Assembly: GCA_964535195.1 (NCBI GenBank)
Contig: CAZHSI010000004.1
Location: 1-64,000 of the forward strand
Direction of reading: 5' to 3'
Origin: UBA9339 sp964535195
GTDB taxonomy: Bacteria > Pseudomonadota > Gammaproteobacteria > UBA9339
Length of the DNA stretch: 64,000 nucleotides
The stretch's first letter is position 1; the number at the start of each line of letters is the position of its first letter. The notes under the pieces were generated by a model. That model worked only from the letters and a program-made list of their open reading frames with translations. It had not been told where the DNA came from and searched no databases. Below are positions 34,282-42,286 of this stretch, piece after piece. Both the position numbers and the translations under genes were made by a program.

Positions 34282-36045
34282 CTATTTTTTTGATGTCTCA
34301 ATTAAATGTTGTAGTTGTTTGCGTTCTTCAGAATTTAACTTTTCTCTAGCTGCTTTTGCTAAAAGTAGTTGAATCGTTTCCTCTCTTTCAAGTTGTCTTA
34401 ATGACTGTATAATATCAATAAGTTCATTTTTCAAGTTCTCTTTTGGAATAATTGGCTCTTTACAGGCTAATTTATTTAAAATAGACAATTCTTCACGGTC
34501 TCGCCAATGTTCAAGTATTCCTCCCATTGAGATATTTCGTTGATTTTTCAACAAGATAACCAGTTCGAGGAGTATGGCAATACCATTTAAGCTGACTTTT
34601 CTTAGATCATCGACTTTTTCGATATGGTATATAAGCTCTGGATGGTGTAATAAGATGCTAATCGTATTTTGAATAATAGCTGGTAACTTGGTTGTATCGG
34701 TTGAGACTATTGGTTGGGTTTCTTCTTTTGTTTGGTTTTGTGCTACAGATCGGTTTTCATCCCAATTGTGATTAATACGCTGATTTTTTAGTTCTTCAAC
34801 GTTGATATTAGCCAGTTCTGCTATTTTACTTGTTAGTAATTGATGGAAAATTCCTTGGGGCATTTTTTTTAGTAACTCTCCGCAAGTTTTTACAAACTTA
34901 GCTTTGCCGTCAATGGTATTTATATTAGTATTGTACGTTAAATGGTTAATGAAAAAGTCGGATAGGGGCGTGGCGTGTGCAAGCCTTTTGATGAAATTTT
35001 CTTTGGCTTCTTTTCTTATTAGGCTGTCAGGGTCGTGGCCTTCTGGCAAGAATAAGAATTTTATTTGAATACCATCTCGCATTAACGGGAGGGAGTTTTC
35101 CAGAGCTCGCCATGCTGCTTTACGTCCCGCCTCGTCACCATCAAAACAAAATATTATTTCTGTGGCATTGCGTAAGAGTAATTGTACTTGTTTGGTTGAG
35201 ATTGCTGTGCCAAGAGTTGCTACGGCATTATTAACATGAAATTGTGCAAGAGATATAACGTCCAAGTAACCCTCAACAACGATGATCGATTTTAAGTTAC
35301 GTTCAGTTTTTTTAGTTTCAAATAAGCCATATAGTTCTTCCCCTTTGTGAAAAATCTGGGTTTCTGGGGAATTTAAATATTTTGCAGGATCGTTATCAAT
35401 AGCGCGTCCACCAAAGCCAATAATGTGACCACGGATGTCGTGAATAGGAAACATAATGCGATCACGAAAACGGGAATAGATTTTGTTATCCTTAGCAACT
35501 AAAATTCCTGCGGCTACCATTTGTTGTTTAGTAAGGGACGATGTGCCATAAATTGAGCGTAGATTTTCCCAATCGTTGGTAGCATAGCCTACCTTAAATT
35601 TCTTGCAAATCTCGCCAGTTAATCCTCTCGATTTTAGATAGTTTATGGCGCGCGGCGAACGTGATAGTTGGTGTGCAAAAAAAATCGCTGTTTTTTCAGT
35701 TACTTGGTAAAGCTCAGTGTAACGAGTTTGATTGTTGTAGCCACTGGTTTTAGGAATAGTCAAGCCGGCTTGGTTGGCTAGATTTTCTACTGCCTCGATA
35801 AAACTTAAGCGTTCAAACTGCATAATAAAGCTGATCGCACTGCCATGAGCATTACAGCCGAAACAATGAAAAAATTGTTTATTTTGGCTAACAGTAAAAG
35901 ATGGGGTTTTCTCGGTATGGAAAGGGCAAAGACCCACAAAGTTACTGCCCATACGGCGTAATTTGATACGTGAGCCAACAATGTCGACGATATCAACTCT
36001 TGATAACAGATCATCAATAAAGTTTTGTGGAATGATTTTTGACAT
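34282..36045 (-). CDS. dnaG: DNA primase
   Basis: 587 residues. Makes RNA primers at the replication fork. CHC2 zinc finger C40-x2-H43-x17-C61-x2-C64 in CPFHTEKTPSF...FFHCFGC, the catalytic core with TOPRIM motifs (IVVEGYLDVISLA, FCFDGDEAGRKAAWRAL, LPEGHDPDSLIRK) and a C-terminal DnaB-interacting helical domain (residues ~440-587). Member of the macromolecular synthesis operon; rpoD starts 11 bp downstream. Confidence 0.95.
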   Translation of the reverse strand: MSKIIPQNFIDDLLSRVDIVDIVGSRIKLRRMGSNFVGLCPFHTEKTPSFTVSQNKQFFHCFGCNAHGSAISFIMQFERLSFIEAVENLANQAGLTIPKTSGYNNQTRYTELYQVTEKTAIFFAHQLSRSPRAINYLKSRGLTGEICKKFKVGYATNDWENLRSIYGTSSLTKQQMVAAGILVAKDNKIYSRFRDRIMFPIHDIRGHIIGFGGRAIDNDPAKYLNSPETQIFHKGEELYGLFETKKTERNLKSIIVVEGYLDVISLAQFHVNNAVATLGTAISTKQVQLLLRNATEIIFCFDGDEAGRKAAWRALENSLPLMRDGIQIKFLFLPEGHDPDSLIRKEAKENFIKRLAHATPLSDFFINHLTYNTNINTIDGKAKFVKTCGELLKKMPQGIFHQLLTSKIAELANINVEELKNQRINHNWDENRSVAQNQTKEETQPIVSTDTTKLPAIIQNTISILLHHPELIYHIEKVDDLRKVSLNGIAILLELVILLKNQRNISMGGILEHWRDREELSILNKLACKEPIIPKENLKNELIDIIQSLRQLEREETIQLLLAKAAREKLNSEERKQLQHLIETSKK

Positions 36046-36071
36046 GAAAAACTAGTTGGCGGTTGCCGAGG

Positions 36072-36530
36072 TTACTTTTGCTGTTCCAACATTCCTTTAA
36101 TCATAGCGCTAATTTTGCTCATATCGGCTCTTCCTTGGGTTTTGTTTTTTATTTCTGCCATAACCTTCCCCATGTCTTTGATAGACGTGGCGCCCGTTTT
36201 TGTGACTGCTTCCTTAACAATATTTTCAACTTCAATCTCGGTTAAGGCTTGCGGCATGTATTTTTTTAATACGACAATTTCCGCAAGCTCTTTATCGGCC
36301 AAATCTTGACGGTTACCTTTTTGATATTGCTCGATGGAGTCGTTACGTTGCCTGATCATTTTATCGATAGTGGCAATAATTTGGTTATCGTCTAGCGTGA
36401 TACGTTCATCAACTTCGCGCTGTTTAATTGCTGCAAGTAACAAGCGGATAGTGCCAAGAAGTTCCCCGTTGCGTGCCCGCATAGCATTTTTCATGTCTTC
36501 TTGGATTTTTTGAAATAAAGGGCTAGCCAC
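36072..36530 (-). CDS. yqeY: GatB/YqeY domain-containing protein
   Basis: 152 residues, entirely the YqeY fold: KNAMRARNGELLGTIRLLLA, KQREVDER, AELKYMPQAL-type segment (ELAEIVVLKKYMPQALTEIE), and GKVMAEIKNKTQGRADMSKI. Related to the tail domain of GatB that contacts tRNA; its exact cellular role is not settled. Inserted between rpsU and dnaG in many bacteria, as here, 6 bp after rpsU. Confidence 0.9.
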   Translation of the reverse strand: MASPLFQKIQEDMKNAMRARNGELLGTIRLLLAAIKQREVDERITLDDNQIIATIDKMIRQRNDSIEQYQKGNRQDLADKELAEIVVLKKYMPQALTEIEVENIVKEAVTKTGATSIKDMGKVMAEIKNKTQGRADMSKISAMIKGMLEQQK

Positions 36531-36536
36531 GATGAT

Positions 36537-36803
36537 CTATTCCTTGGTTTTACTTCTTGTGCTTCTTGTGCTTTTTGTACTTTTTGTGCTTTTTATGCTT
36601 CTTGGGCTTTGTGCGCTAGGATTAATACGCTTTTGCTGGCGTTTAATGGCGGCGGAACGCTTACGTTTACGTTTGGTAGTAGGTTTTTCGTAAAATTCAA
36701 TTTGGCGTAGCTTACCAGGTATTCCTGCTTTTTCGCAGGCTCGTTTAAAACGACGCATAGCGCCATCGAAAGATTCATGTTCTTTAATTTTTATAGTTGG
36801 CAT
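36537..36803 (-). CDS. rpsU: 30S ribosomal protein S21 with extended repeat tail
   Basis: 88 residues against the usual ~71. Residues 1-60 are canonical S21 (IKIKEHESFDGAMRRFKRAC, IPGKLRQIEFYEKPTTKRKR). The last ~20 residues come from six 9-bp tandem units and read as Ser-Thr-Lys/Arg triplets (SPR SIK STK STK STR STR) ending KTKE. S21 helps the 30S subunit pair with the Shine-Dalgarno region. First gene of the macromolecular synthesis operon, with its own promoter. Confidence 0.93.
   Translation of the reverse strand: MPTIKIKEHESFDGAMRRFKRACEKAGIPGKLRQIEFYEKPTTKRKRKRSAAIKRQQKRINPSAQSPRSIKSTKSTKSTRSTRSKTKE
36553..36606 (-). repeat. Six 9-bp tandem repeats in the 3' end of rpsU
   Basis: On the plus strand the units are CTTCTTGTG, CTTCTTGTG, CTTTTTGTA, CTTTTTGTG, CTTTTTATG, CTTCTTGGG. 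In-frame multiples of three codons, so copy number can change without shifting the rpsU frame. Confidence 0.85.
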
Positions 36804-36839
36804 AGATTAAAACACCCCTTTATATTAATATGGTCGTGG

Positions 36840-36868
36840 ATTGTACTGATTAATTTGAGGCAATGCAA
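36840..36868 (-). promoter_or_regulatory. Promoter of the rpsU-yqeY-dnaG-rpoD operon
   Basis: Minus strand: TTGCAT (36868-36863), 17-bp spacer, TACAAT (36845-36840), ending 37 bp before the rpsU ATG. It abuts the divergent tsaD start at 36874. An AAGGGG ribosome site precedes rpsU. Confidence 0.65.
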
Positions 36869-36873
36869 TCATA

Positions 36874-37875
36874 ATGATAATTTTAGGTATTGAAACTTCT
36901 TGCGATGAAACTGGAGTCGCCATTTACGATGAGCGACGCGGTTTGTTAGCGCATAAATTACACAGCCAGATTGCCCTTCATGCTGAGTTTGGCGGGGTTG
37001 TGCCTGAACTCGCGTCACGCGATCATATACGTAAACTTTTACCGTTAGTACAAGAGCTACTTCTAGCGGCCAAGGTTACTTTACAAGATTTAGATGCTAT
37101 TGCTTATACAGCTGGACCTGGCCTTGTTGGCGCTTTACTAGTTGGGGCAGCTTTTGCAAAAAGTATGAGCTTAGTGTTGAAGGTACCGGCAATACCTGTT
37201 CACCACTTGGAGGCTCATATTCTTGCACCATTTTTAGAATCAAGTTGTTGTGACTTTCCTTTTTTAGCGCTCCTAGTTTCTGGTGGGCATACTGAAATTA
37301 TTGAAGCAACAGCTTTGGGTGATTATAAAATCTTAGGTGAAACCTTAGACGATGCAGTGGGTGAAGCTTTTGATAAAGTGGCAAAGATTTTGGGATTGCC
37401 ATACCCGGGGGGGCCAGAGCTTGCAAAACTTGCTACAAGAGGAAGTCGTGGCAGATTCTCTTTTCCGCGGCCAATGATGAAGCGGGGGTTGAATTTTAGT
37501 TTTAGCGGTTTAAAGACTTGTGCTCTTGAACATTTTAGAAAGTTTGGCAGTGATGAGCAAACCAAAGCTGATATTGCGTTAGCTTTTCAAGATGCTGCTA
37601 TAGATTCCCTGGTGATTAAATGTCATCGTGCAATAAAAGAGCATAAATTTTCCCAGTTGGTTGTAGCTGGCGGTGTTAGCGCTAATACTAGACTTCGTGA
37701 GGAGTTAAATATTATGGCAAAAAAGGAAAGAGTAGAGGTTTACTATCCACGGTTAGAATTTTGTACCGATAATGGCGCTATGATTGCTTATGCTGGGATG
37801 CGCTATTTAAGGTTAGGAAAGAAAACCGATATGGAAATAAAGGCTTACTCACGTCCAGTTGGCTTTACAATTTGA
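36874..37875 (+). CDS. tsaD: tRNA N6-adenosine threonylcarbamoyltransferase
   Basis: 333 residues. Transfers threonylcarbamoyl to A37 of ANN-reading tRNAs together with TsaB and TsaE (tsaE is at 41834). Landmarks: ILGIETSCDETGVAIYD, GGVVPELASRDHI, AYTAGPGLVGALLVG, the metal-binding HHLEAH, LLVSGGHTEI, DDAVGEAFDKVAKILGLPYPGGP, LVVAGGVSANTRLRE and YPRLEFCTDNGAMIAYAG. Divergent from rpsU, the conserved gammaproteobacterial layout. Its end overlaps plsY by 11 bp (convergent). Confidence 0.96.
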   Translation: MIILGIETSCDETGVAIYDERRGLLAHKLHSQIALHAEFGGVVPELASRDHIRKLLPLVQELLLAAKVTLQDLDAIAYTAGPGLVGALLVGAAFAKSMSLVLKVPAIPVHHLEAHILAPFLESSCCDFPFLALLVSGGHTEIIEATALGDYKILGETLDDAVGEAFDKVAKILGLPYPGGPELAKLATRGSRGRFSFPRPMMKRGLNFSFSGLKTCALEHFRKFGSDEQTKADIALAFQDAAIDSLVIKCHRAIKEHKFSQLVVAGGVSANTRLREELNIMAKKERVEVYYPRLEFCTDNGAMIAYAGMRYLRLGKKTDMEIKAYSRPVGFTI

Positions 37876-38449
37876 TTTTATTTTCAATCCCAGCTTGTAG
37901 TCTTTGTATGTTTTCGCGATGGCGCCAAATTATAATTCCAGCCATTATCAGGGTGGGCAAAAAATAGCCTTTGTCTGAACAGATTAATATGGTTATTGGG
38001 GCAACGATAGCGGCAACCGTTGAACCAAGTGAAACATATCGTGTTATTGCCACTATCGCAATCCAGCAGGTAAGAGCAATAAGCGCGACTGTTGGTGATA
38101 ATGCTATAAATGCCCCGAGGGCCGTTGCTACGCCTTTACCGCCTTGAAAGTTGAAAAATATTGGTAGAAGGTGGCCTAAAAAAGCGCATAACGCTACTAA
38201 TCCCAAAGAGCAGCCACTTATGCCGGCTAAATTAGCGATAAGTACGGGTAACAGTCCTTTTAGTAGATCACCGATCAAGGTTATTAGCGCAGGGATTTTT
38301 CCGCCAAGGCGTAAGACGTTAGTAGTTCCTGGGTTCATCGAGCCTTCAGTGCGCGGATCGGGTAATTTAAAGAGCTTACAAACGATAATGGCGCTTGATA
38401 AGGATCCGGCAAGGTACGCTAATATGGCAAAGAAGATTATCGTTATCAT
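37865..38449 (-). CDS. plsY: Glycerol-3-phosphate acyltransferase
   Basis: 194 residues from ATG 38449, with GGAG eight bases upstream (the TTG one codon earlier is not needed). Uses acyl-phosphate to acylate glycerol-3-phosphate, the first step of phospholipid synthesis. Five to seven membrane helices with the three PlsY motifs: GSLSSAIIVCKLFKLPDPRT, NPGTTNVLRLGG and FNFQGGKGVATALGAF. Convergent overlap with tsaD. Confidence 0.95.
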   Translation of the reverse strand: MITIIFFAILAYLAGSLSSAIIVCKLFKLPDPRTEGSMNPGTTNVLRLGGKIPALITLIGDLLKGLLPVLIANLAGISGCSLGLVALCAFLGHLLPIFFNFQGGKGVATALGAFIALSPTVALIALTCWIAIVAITRYVSLGSTVAAIVAPITILICSDKGYFLPTLIMAGIIIWRHRENIQRLQAGIENKIKL

Positions 38450-38499
38450 CAAACTATCTCCAAGTAATTAAGCAAAGAAAAGAATGTAACTGTTCGTAC

Positions 38500-38610
38500 C
38501 ACCATTAGCCACCATCATTAGCCAAGCTTGTGGGGATGCGAAGCGATCTAGTATTTTTTTTCGGTCGCCCCACGAAACAACTTACGCTTTATTTGCGATG
38601 ACAGCATCAG
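38500..38610 (-). repeat. Degenerate 'TCATYGC' intergenic repeat
   Basis: On the minus strand: GTCATCGCAAATAAAGCG, TAAGTTGTTTCGTGGGGCGA and later GATCGCTTCGCATCCCCACA. It recalls the element before tilS but is strongly diverged, and contains short palindromic parts (CGTGGGG/CCCCAC). The rest of the 249-bp plsY-orn gap shows nothing. Confidence 0.35.
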
Positions 38611-38698
38611 CAGTCACAAAAGAACTTGTAATATTTTAAGAAAAATGATTATCATACTTAAGAAAAAGGGTCAAGGTATCTTTCTTTACGAGAATAAT

Positions 38699-39253
38699 AT
38701 GATGAAACTAAGCCAAAATAATTTAATCTGGATCGATTTAGAAATGACTGGATTAAACCCAGATGAAGATCGAATTATAGAGATTGCTACAGTTGTTACC
38801 GATAAACATTTAAATGTTTTAGCCGAGGGGCCTGCGCTTGCAATTCACCATAGCGATAGAGTGTTAGCCAAGATGGATGAGTGGTGTGTGCATCAACATG
38901 GTTTGACAGGGTTGACTGAACAAGTTAGAAAAAGCAAAGTTAGTACGGCTAAAGCTGAAAAACTTACGTTAGAGTTTTTGCGGGAATATGTGCCCGAAAG
39001 TAAATCACCGATGTGTGGTAACACTATTTGTCAAGATCGACGTTTTTTGTATAACTATATGCCAACACTAGAAAAATACTTTCACTATCGTAATTTTGAT
39101 GTCAGTGTTTTGAAGATTATTGCGCGAAGATGGTATCCCCAAGTTGCCAAAGGTTTTCACAAGAAAACTCGACATCAAGCTTTAAGCGATATTTACGATT
39201 CTATCGATGAAATGAAGTATTACATTAAAAATCTTTTTATTTTGCCGCTTTAG
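38699..39253 (+). CDS. orn: Oligoribonuclease
   Basis: 184 residues from the ATG at 38699 (a second ATG follows directly); upstream in-frame codons would add unconserved residues. 3'-5' exonuclease degrading 2-5-nt RNAs and pGpG. DEDDh motifs: WIDLEMTGLNPDEDRIIEIA, MDEWCVHQHGLTGL, MCGNTICQDRRFLYNYMP, FDVSVLKIIARRWYP and KKTRHQALSDIYDSIDE. Beside queG, as in many gammaproteobacteria. Confidence 0.95.
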   Translation: MMKLSQNNLIWIDLEMTGLNPDEDRIIEIATVVTDKHLNVLAEGPALAIHHSDRVLAKMDEWCVHQHGLTGLTEQVRKSKVSTAKAEKLTLEFLREYVPESKSPMCGNTICQDRRFLYNYMPTLEKYFHYRNFDVSVLKIIARRWYPQVAKGFHKKTRHQALSDIYDSIDEMKYYIKNLFILPL

Positions 39254-39286
39254 GTAAAAAATCATAAGGATTACTTGCCTAAAGGT

Positions 39287-40312
39287 TTAGGAACTCAGCG
39301 CCCATGCTACATGTTCGCGCACTAATGCTGAGGGGTGATTTAAGCGTAATCTCAAAGCGGCTAATGTCTCTGGGGTTTTGGGTGAGTTACCAAGCGCTAT
39401 TGCAATATTACGTAGCCAGCATTCATGCTTGATAAGCAATGGTGAACTTCGAGTTTTTTCTTTAAATTCTTCTTCATTCCATAAAAACCATTCGATTAAG
39501 TTATCTGAAGTAAAGGAAGGTACTTTTTCAAACCGATTGTTTGGTGTGGTTGGTACATGTTTATTCCATGGACACACCTCTTGGCATAGGTCACAGCCTA
39601 AAATTTTAGTACCGATAACTGGGCGTAGTTCTAACGGGATTGAGCCTTTATGTGAGCCAGTTAAATAGGAGATGCAGCGTCTCGCATCTAGTTTACCTGG
39701 GGCAACTAAAGCTTTCGTCGGGCAGTTTTCAATGCATTTAATACAATTGCCACAGCGATTGGCTGTTGGCTGATCTATGGGTAGGGGGAGATCAGTAAGA
39801 ATTTCGCCAAGAAAAAAAAACGAACCAAGGTTATTGTTAACTAAAATCGTGTGTTTGCCATACCAGCCTAAGCCTGCCTTGTAAGCTAAAGCTTTTTCCA
39901 GGATCGGGCCATCGCCTGCAAAGATGCGCGTATTTTGTGGAATTTTTAATTTAAGATTAATTTGGTTAATGAATTCTTTGAGCAGTTGAGTAACCACCGC
40001 AGAATAGTCCTCTAAGCTGGCATACGCTGCTAAAGGATCATGAGGGGAGGAGGATCTTGGATAGCTTAGACCGCAGCATATTATTCTAGTAGCACTAGGC
40101 AGCAGTTTTTTAGGGTCAGCATAGATATCAATATTTTTTTTAAAATAGTTCATGTCACCGTTAAACTCGAGCGCCAACCATTTTTTTAGATGAATATTTT
40201 CTTGCAATAGATTAGTATCGGTTATCCCAATTTGGCTGAAACCAAGTGTTTTGCCAAGTTTTTTGATTTCGCACGCTGCTTGGTTAAGATTGTAATGTTG
40301 ATTTATATTCAT
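39287..40312 (-). CDS. queG: Epoxyqueuosine reductase
   Basis: 341 residues from ATG 40312. Cobalamin-dependent reduction of epoxyqueuosine to queuosine in tRNA. Conserved segments: GFSQIGITDTNLLQENIHLK, YPRSSSPHDPLAAYASLEDY, FAGDGPILEKALAYKAGLGW, GKHTILVNNNLGSFFFLGEI, then two [4Fe-4S] sites CGNCIKCIENCPTKAL and CDLCQEVCPWN, then a HEAT-like tail. Divergent from nnr, 28 bp apart. Other queuosine genes are not in the window. Confidence 0.95.
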   Translation of the reverse strand: MNINQHYNLNQAACEIKKLGKTLGFSQIGITDTNLLQENIHLKKWLALEFNGDMNYFKKNIDIYADPKKLLPSATRIICCGLSYPRSSSPHDPLAAYASLEDYSAVVTQLLKEFINQINLKLKIPQNTRIFAGDGPILEKALAYKAGLGWYGKHTILVNNNLGSFFFLGEILTDLPLPIDQPTANRCGNCIKCIENCPTKALVAPGKLDARRCISYLTGSHKGSIPLELRPVIGTKILGCDLCQEVCPWNKHVPTTPNNRFEKVPSFTSDNLIEWFLWNEEEFKEKTRSSPLLIKHECWLRNIAIALGNSPKTPETLAALRLRLNHPSALVREHVAWALSS

Positions 40313-40340
40313 AGCAGGCTTGATGGATAGAATAGATTTT

Positions 40341-41840
40341 ATGACAAACAATGTTACTGCATTATATACAGTTGAGCAAATCCGTGAGTTAGAAAAAATA
40401 GCTATCGAGAAGTTTGGTATTAGTGTTAATGTTTTAATGGAGCGTGCAGGAAAAGGCGCTTTTCAAGTCCTAAGAAAACAATGGCCGCAGGCAAAAAATG
40501 TCACCGTAGTGTGTGGTAAAGGTAATAATGGTGGTGATGGTTATGTGGTTGCATATTTAGCCAAAAAGGCTCGATTAAATGTTAAAATTTTGCAGCTCGT
40601 GCCATATGAAGCATTAAATGGTGCGGCAGCACGTGCCGCGCAAAAATGTAAAAAAATAAAGATTAAAGCATTGCCGTTTAGTGCGAAAGAATTAGAGGGA
40701 AGTGAGGTTATTGTTGATGCTATTTTAGGAATTGGAGTTGTTGGCAAGATTAGCGGGAAATTTAAATTAGCAATCGAGGCAATTAATGCCACTAACACCC
40801 CAGTTTTGGCGATTGATTTACCGTCGGGTGTCAACGCTGATAGTGGTAATGTTCTTGGTACGGCAATTAATGCAAATATTACGGTCACATTTATTGGGCT
40901 AAAAATCGGGTTGTTAATTGGCGAAGCGCGTAATCACACGGGTGCTATAATCTGTCATGATTTATCTTTGCCAGAAAAAATATGGCAAGAGGTTGATGTT
41001 TTTGCCAAGAAGTTAGACTTAATGGAAGAAATAAAGTCACTTCCACCTCGTAAGCGTACGGCTCATAAAGGAAGTTTTGGTCATGTGTTAGTTATTGGTG
41101 GTGATTATGGGATGGGTGGCGCTGTACGTATGGCAGCAGAAGCAGCGTTAAGAGTCGGTGCTGGGTTGGTTAGTGTAGCTACCAGGGAAAAAAATGCCTT
41201 AGTAATTAATGCAGTATGCCCTGAAATTATGGCACACGGAGTAAACGCAGGGAAAAAATTGCATCCTCTCTTGGCTAAAGCTAGCGTCATCATCCTTGGT
41301 CCTGGCTTAGGAACATCTGGTTGGGGTAAGAGTTTGTTGAATGTCGCACTTAAAGTAAAAAAGCCAATGGTAATTGATGCTGATGCTTTAAATATTTTGG
41401 CGACTAGTCGTAGGTTTAAGAAAGGTAATTGGGTTTTAACGCCGCATCCTGGTGAAGCTGCACGATTACTGAAAACAACTAATCAGAACATCCAGACCAA
41501 TCGTTTAAAAGCGGTGCAAAGTATTCAACGTACTTTTGGTGGGATTAGTGTTTTAAAGGGGGCTGGTACTTTAATCGCTGGAGTAAACGAAGAAATTAGG
41601 GTGTGTGACGCCGGTAATCCAGGGATGGCAAGTGCTGGCATGGGTGATGTTTTAAGTGGAATCATTGCTGGTTTGATTGCGCAAGGGTTAAGTTTAGGTG
41701 ACGCAGCAAATTTGGGGGTATTGGTACATGCTCTCGCAGGGGACCGTTTAGCAGCAAAAAAGGGGATGATCGGCATACTTGCTTTAGATTTATTGCCAGA
41801 GGTTAGGCGCATACTTACGGAGGCGATGGGAATATGGTGA
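40341..41840 (+). CDS. nnr: Bifunctional NAD(P)H-hydrate epimerase / ADP-dependent dehydratase
   Basis: 499 residues from ATG 40341 (ATG 40323 is possible). Repairs hydrated NADH and NADPH. The N-terminal epimerase domain (residues 1-~215) has NVLMERAGKGAFQVL, VVCGKGNNGGDGYVVA and IDLPSGVNADSG; the C-terminal ribokinase-like dehydratase domain (~225-499) has HKGSFGHVLVIGGDYGMGGA, ILGPGLGTSGWG, VIDADALNIL, LTPHPGEAARLL and GNPGMASAGMGDVLSGIIAG. Overlaps tsaE by 7 bp; first gene of nnr-tsaE-amiB-mutL. Confidence 0.95.
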   Translation: MTNNVTALYTVEQIRELEKIAIEKFGISVNVLMERAGKGAFQVLRKQWPQAKNVTVVCGKGNNGGDGYVVAYLAKKARLNVKILQLVPYEALNGAAARAAQKCKKIKIKALPFSAKELEGSEVIVDAILGIGVVGKISGKFKLAIEAINATNTPVLAIDLPSGVNADSGNVLGTAINANITVTFIGLKIGLLIGEARNHTGAIICHDLSLPEKIWQEVDVFAKKLDLMEEIKSLPPRKRTAHKGSFGHVLVIGGDYGMGGAVRMAAEAALRVGAGLVSVATREKNALVINAVCPEIMAHGVNAGKKLHPLLAKASVIILGPGLGTSGWGKSLLNVALKVKKPMVIDADALNILATSRRFKKGNWVLTPHPGEAARLLKTTNQNIQTNRLKAVQSIQRTFGGISVLKGAGTLIAGVNEEIRVCDAGNPGMASAGMGDVLSGIIAGLIAQGLSLGDAANLGVLVHALAGDRLAAKKGMIGILALDLLPEVRRILTEAMGIW

Positions 41841-42286
41841 TAACTTCAGCAGCTGCTATGCGAAAGTTAGGTGGGGGGTTAGCTCGAGTAGTTTTACCTG
41901 GTACTGTCATTTATTTACGGGGAGAACTTGGTGTCGGCAAAACCACTTTTGTGCGTGGTTTTTTACGTGGGCTAGGTTATTTGCGCCATGTGCGCAGCCC
42001 CTCTTTTAATTTATTTGAGATTTATCAAGTTAAGAACCAAATATTTTGTCATTTTGATTTATATCGGCTAAAACATCCTGAGGAATTGGTGTATATCGGG
42101 ATAGCAGATTATTTTAACGAAAAAAATATTTGTTTGATAGAATGGCCAGAGCATGGTAAAGAGTATCTGCCAGCAGAGGATTTATGTTGTAGTTTTAAAT
42201 TCTTACCTCAGAGTCAGGATAGAATATTAGAAATTAAAGCAGCTTCTGCTAAAGGTAAAAATATAATAAAACAGTTAGTAACGTAA
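41834..42286 (+). CDS. tsaE: tRNA threonylcarbamoyladenosine biosynthesis ATPase TsaE
   Basis: 150 residues. P-loop LRGELGVGKTTFVRGFLRGL, then VRSPSFNLFEIYQ, FDLYRLKHPEELVYIGI and CLIEWPEHG, the conserved TsaE series. ATPase that drives the TsaBD complex. Starts inside nnr and its stop shares one base with the amiB ATG (TAATG), so the cluster is translationally coupled. Confidence 0.94.
   Translation: MVITSAAAMRKLGGGLARVVLPGTVIYLRGELGVGKTTFVRGFLRGLGYLRHVRSPSFNLFEIYQVKNQIFCHFDLYRLKHPEELVYIGIADYFNEKNICLIEWPEHGKEYLPAEDLCCSFKFLPQSQDRILEIKAASAKGKNIIKQLVT

Noticed and set aside
33208..34293. Several plus-strand open frames opposite rpoD, Ser- and Phe-rich
   Set aside because: They are mirror images of the Lys/Asp/Glu-rich codons of rpoD; no ribosome sites and low-complexity products.
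36553..36606. Possible CRISPR array
   Set aside because: 9-bp units without spacers, inside a ribosomal protein gene. No CRISPR array or cas gene was seen in the window.
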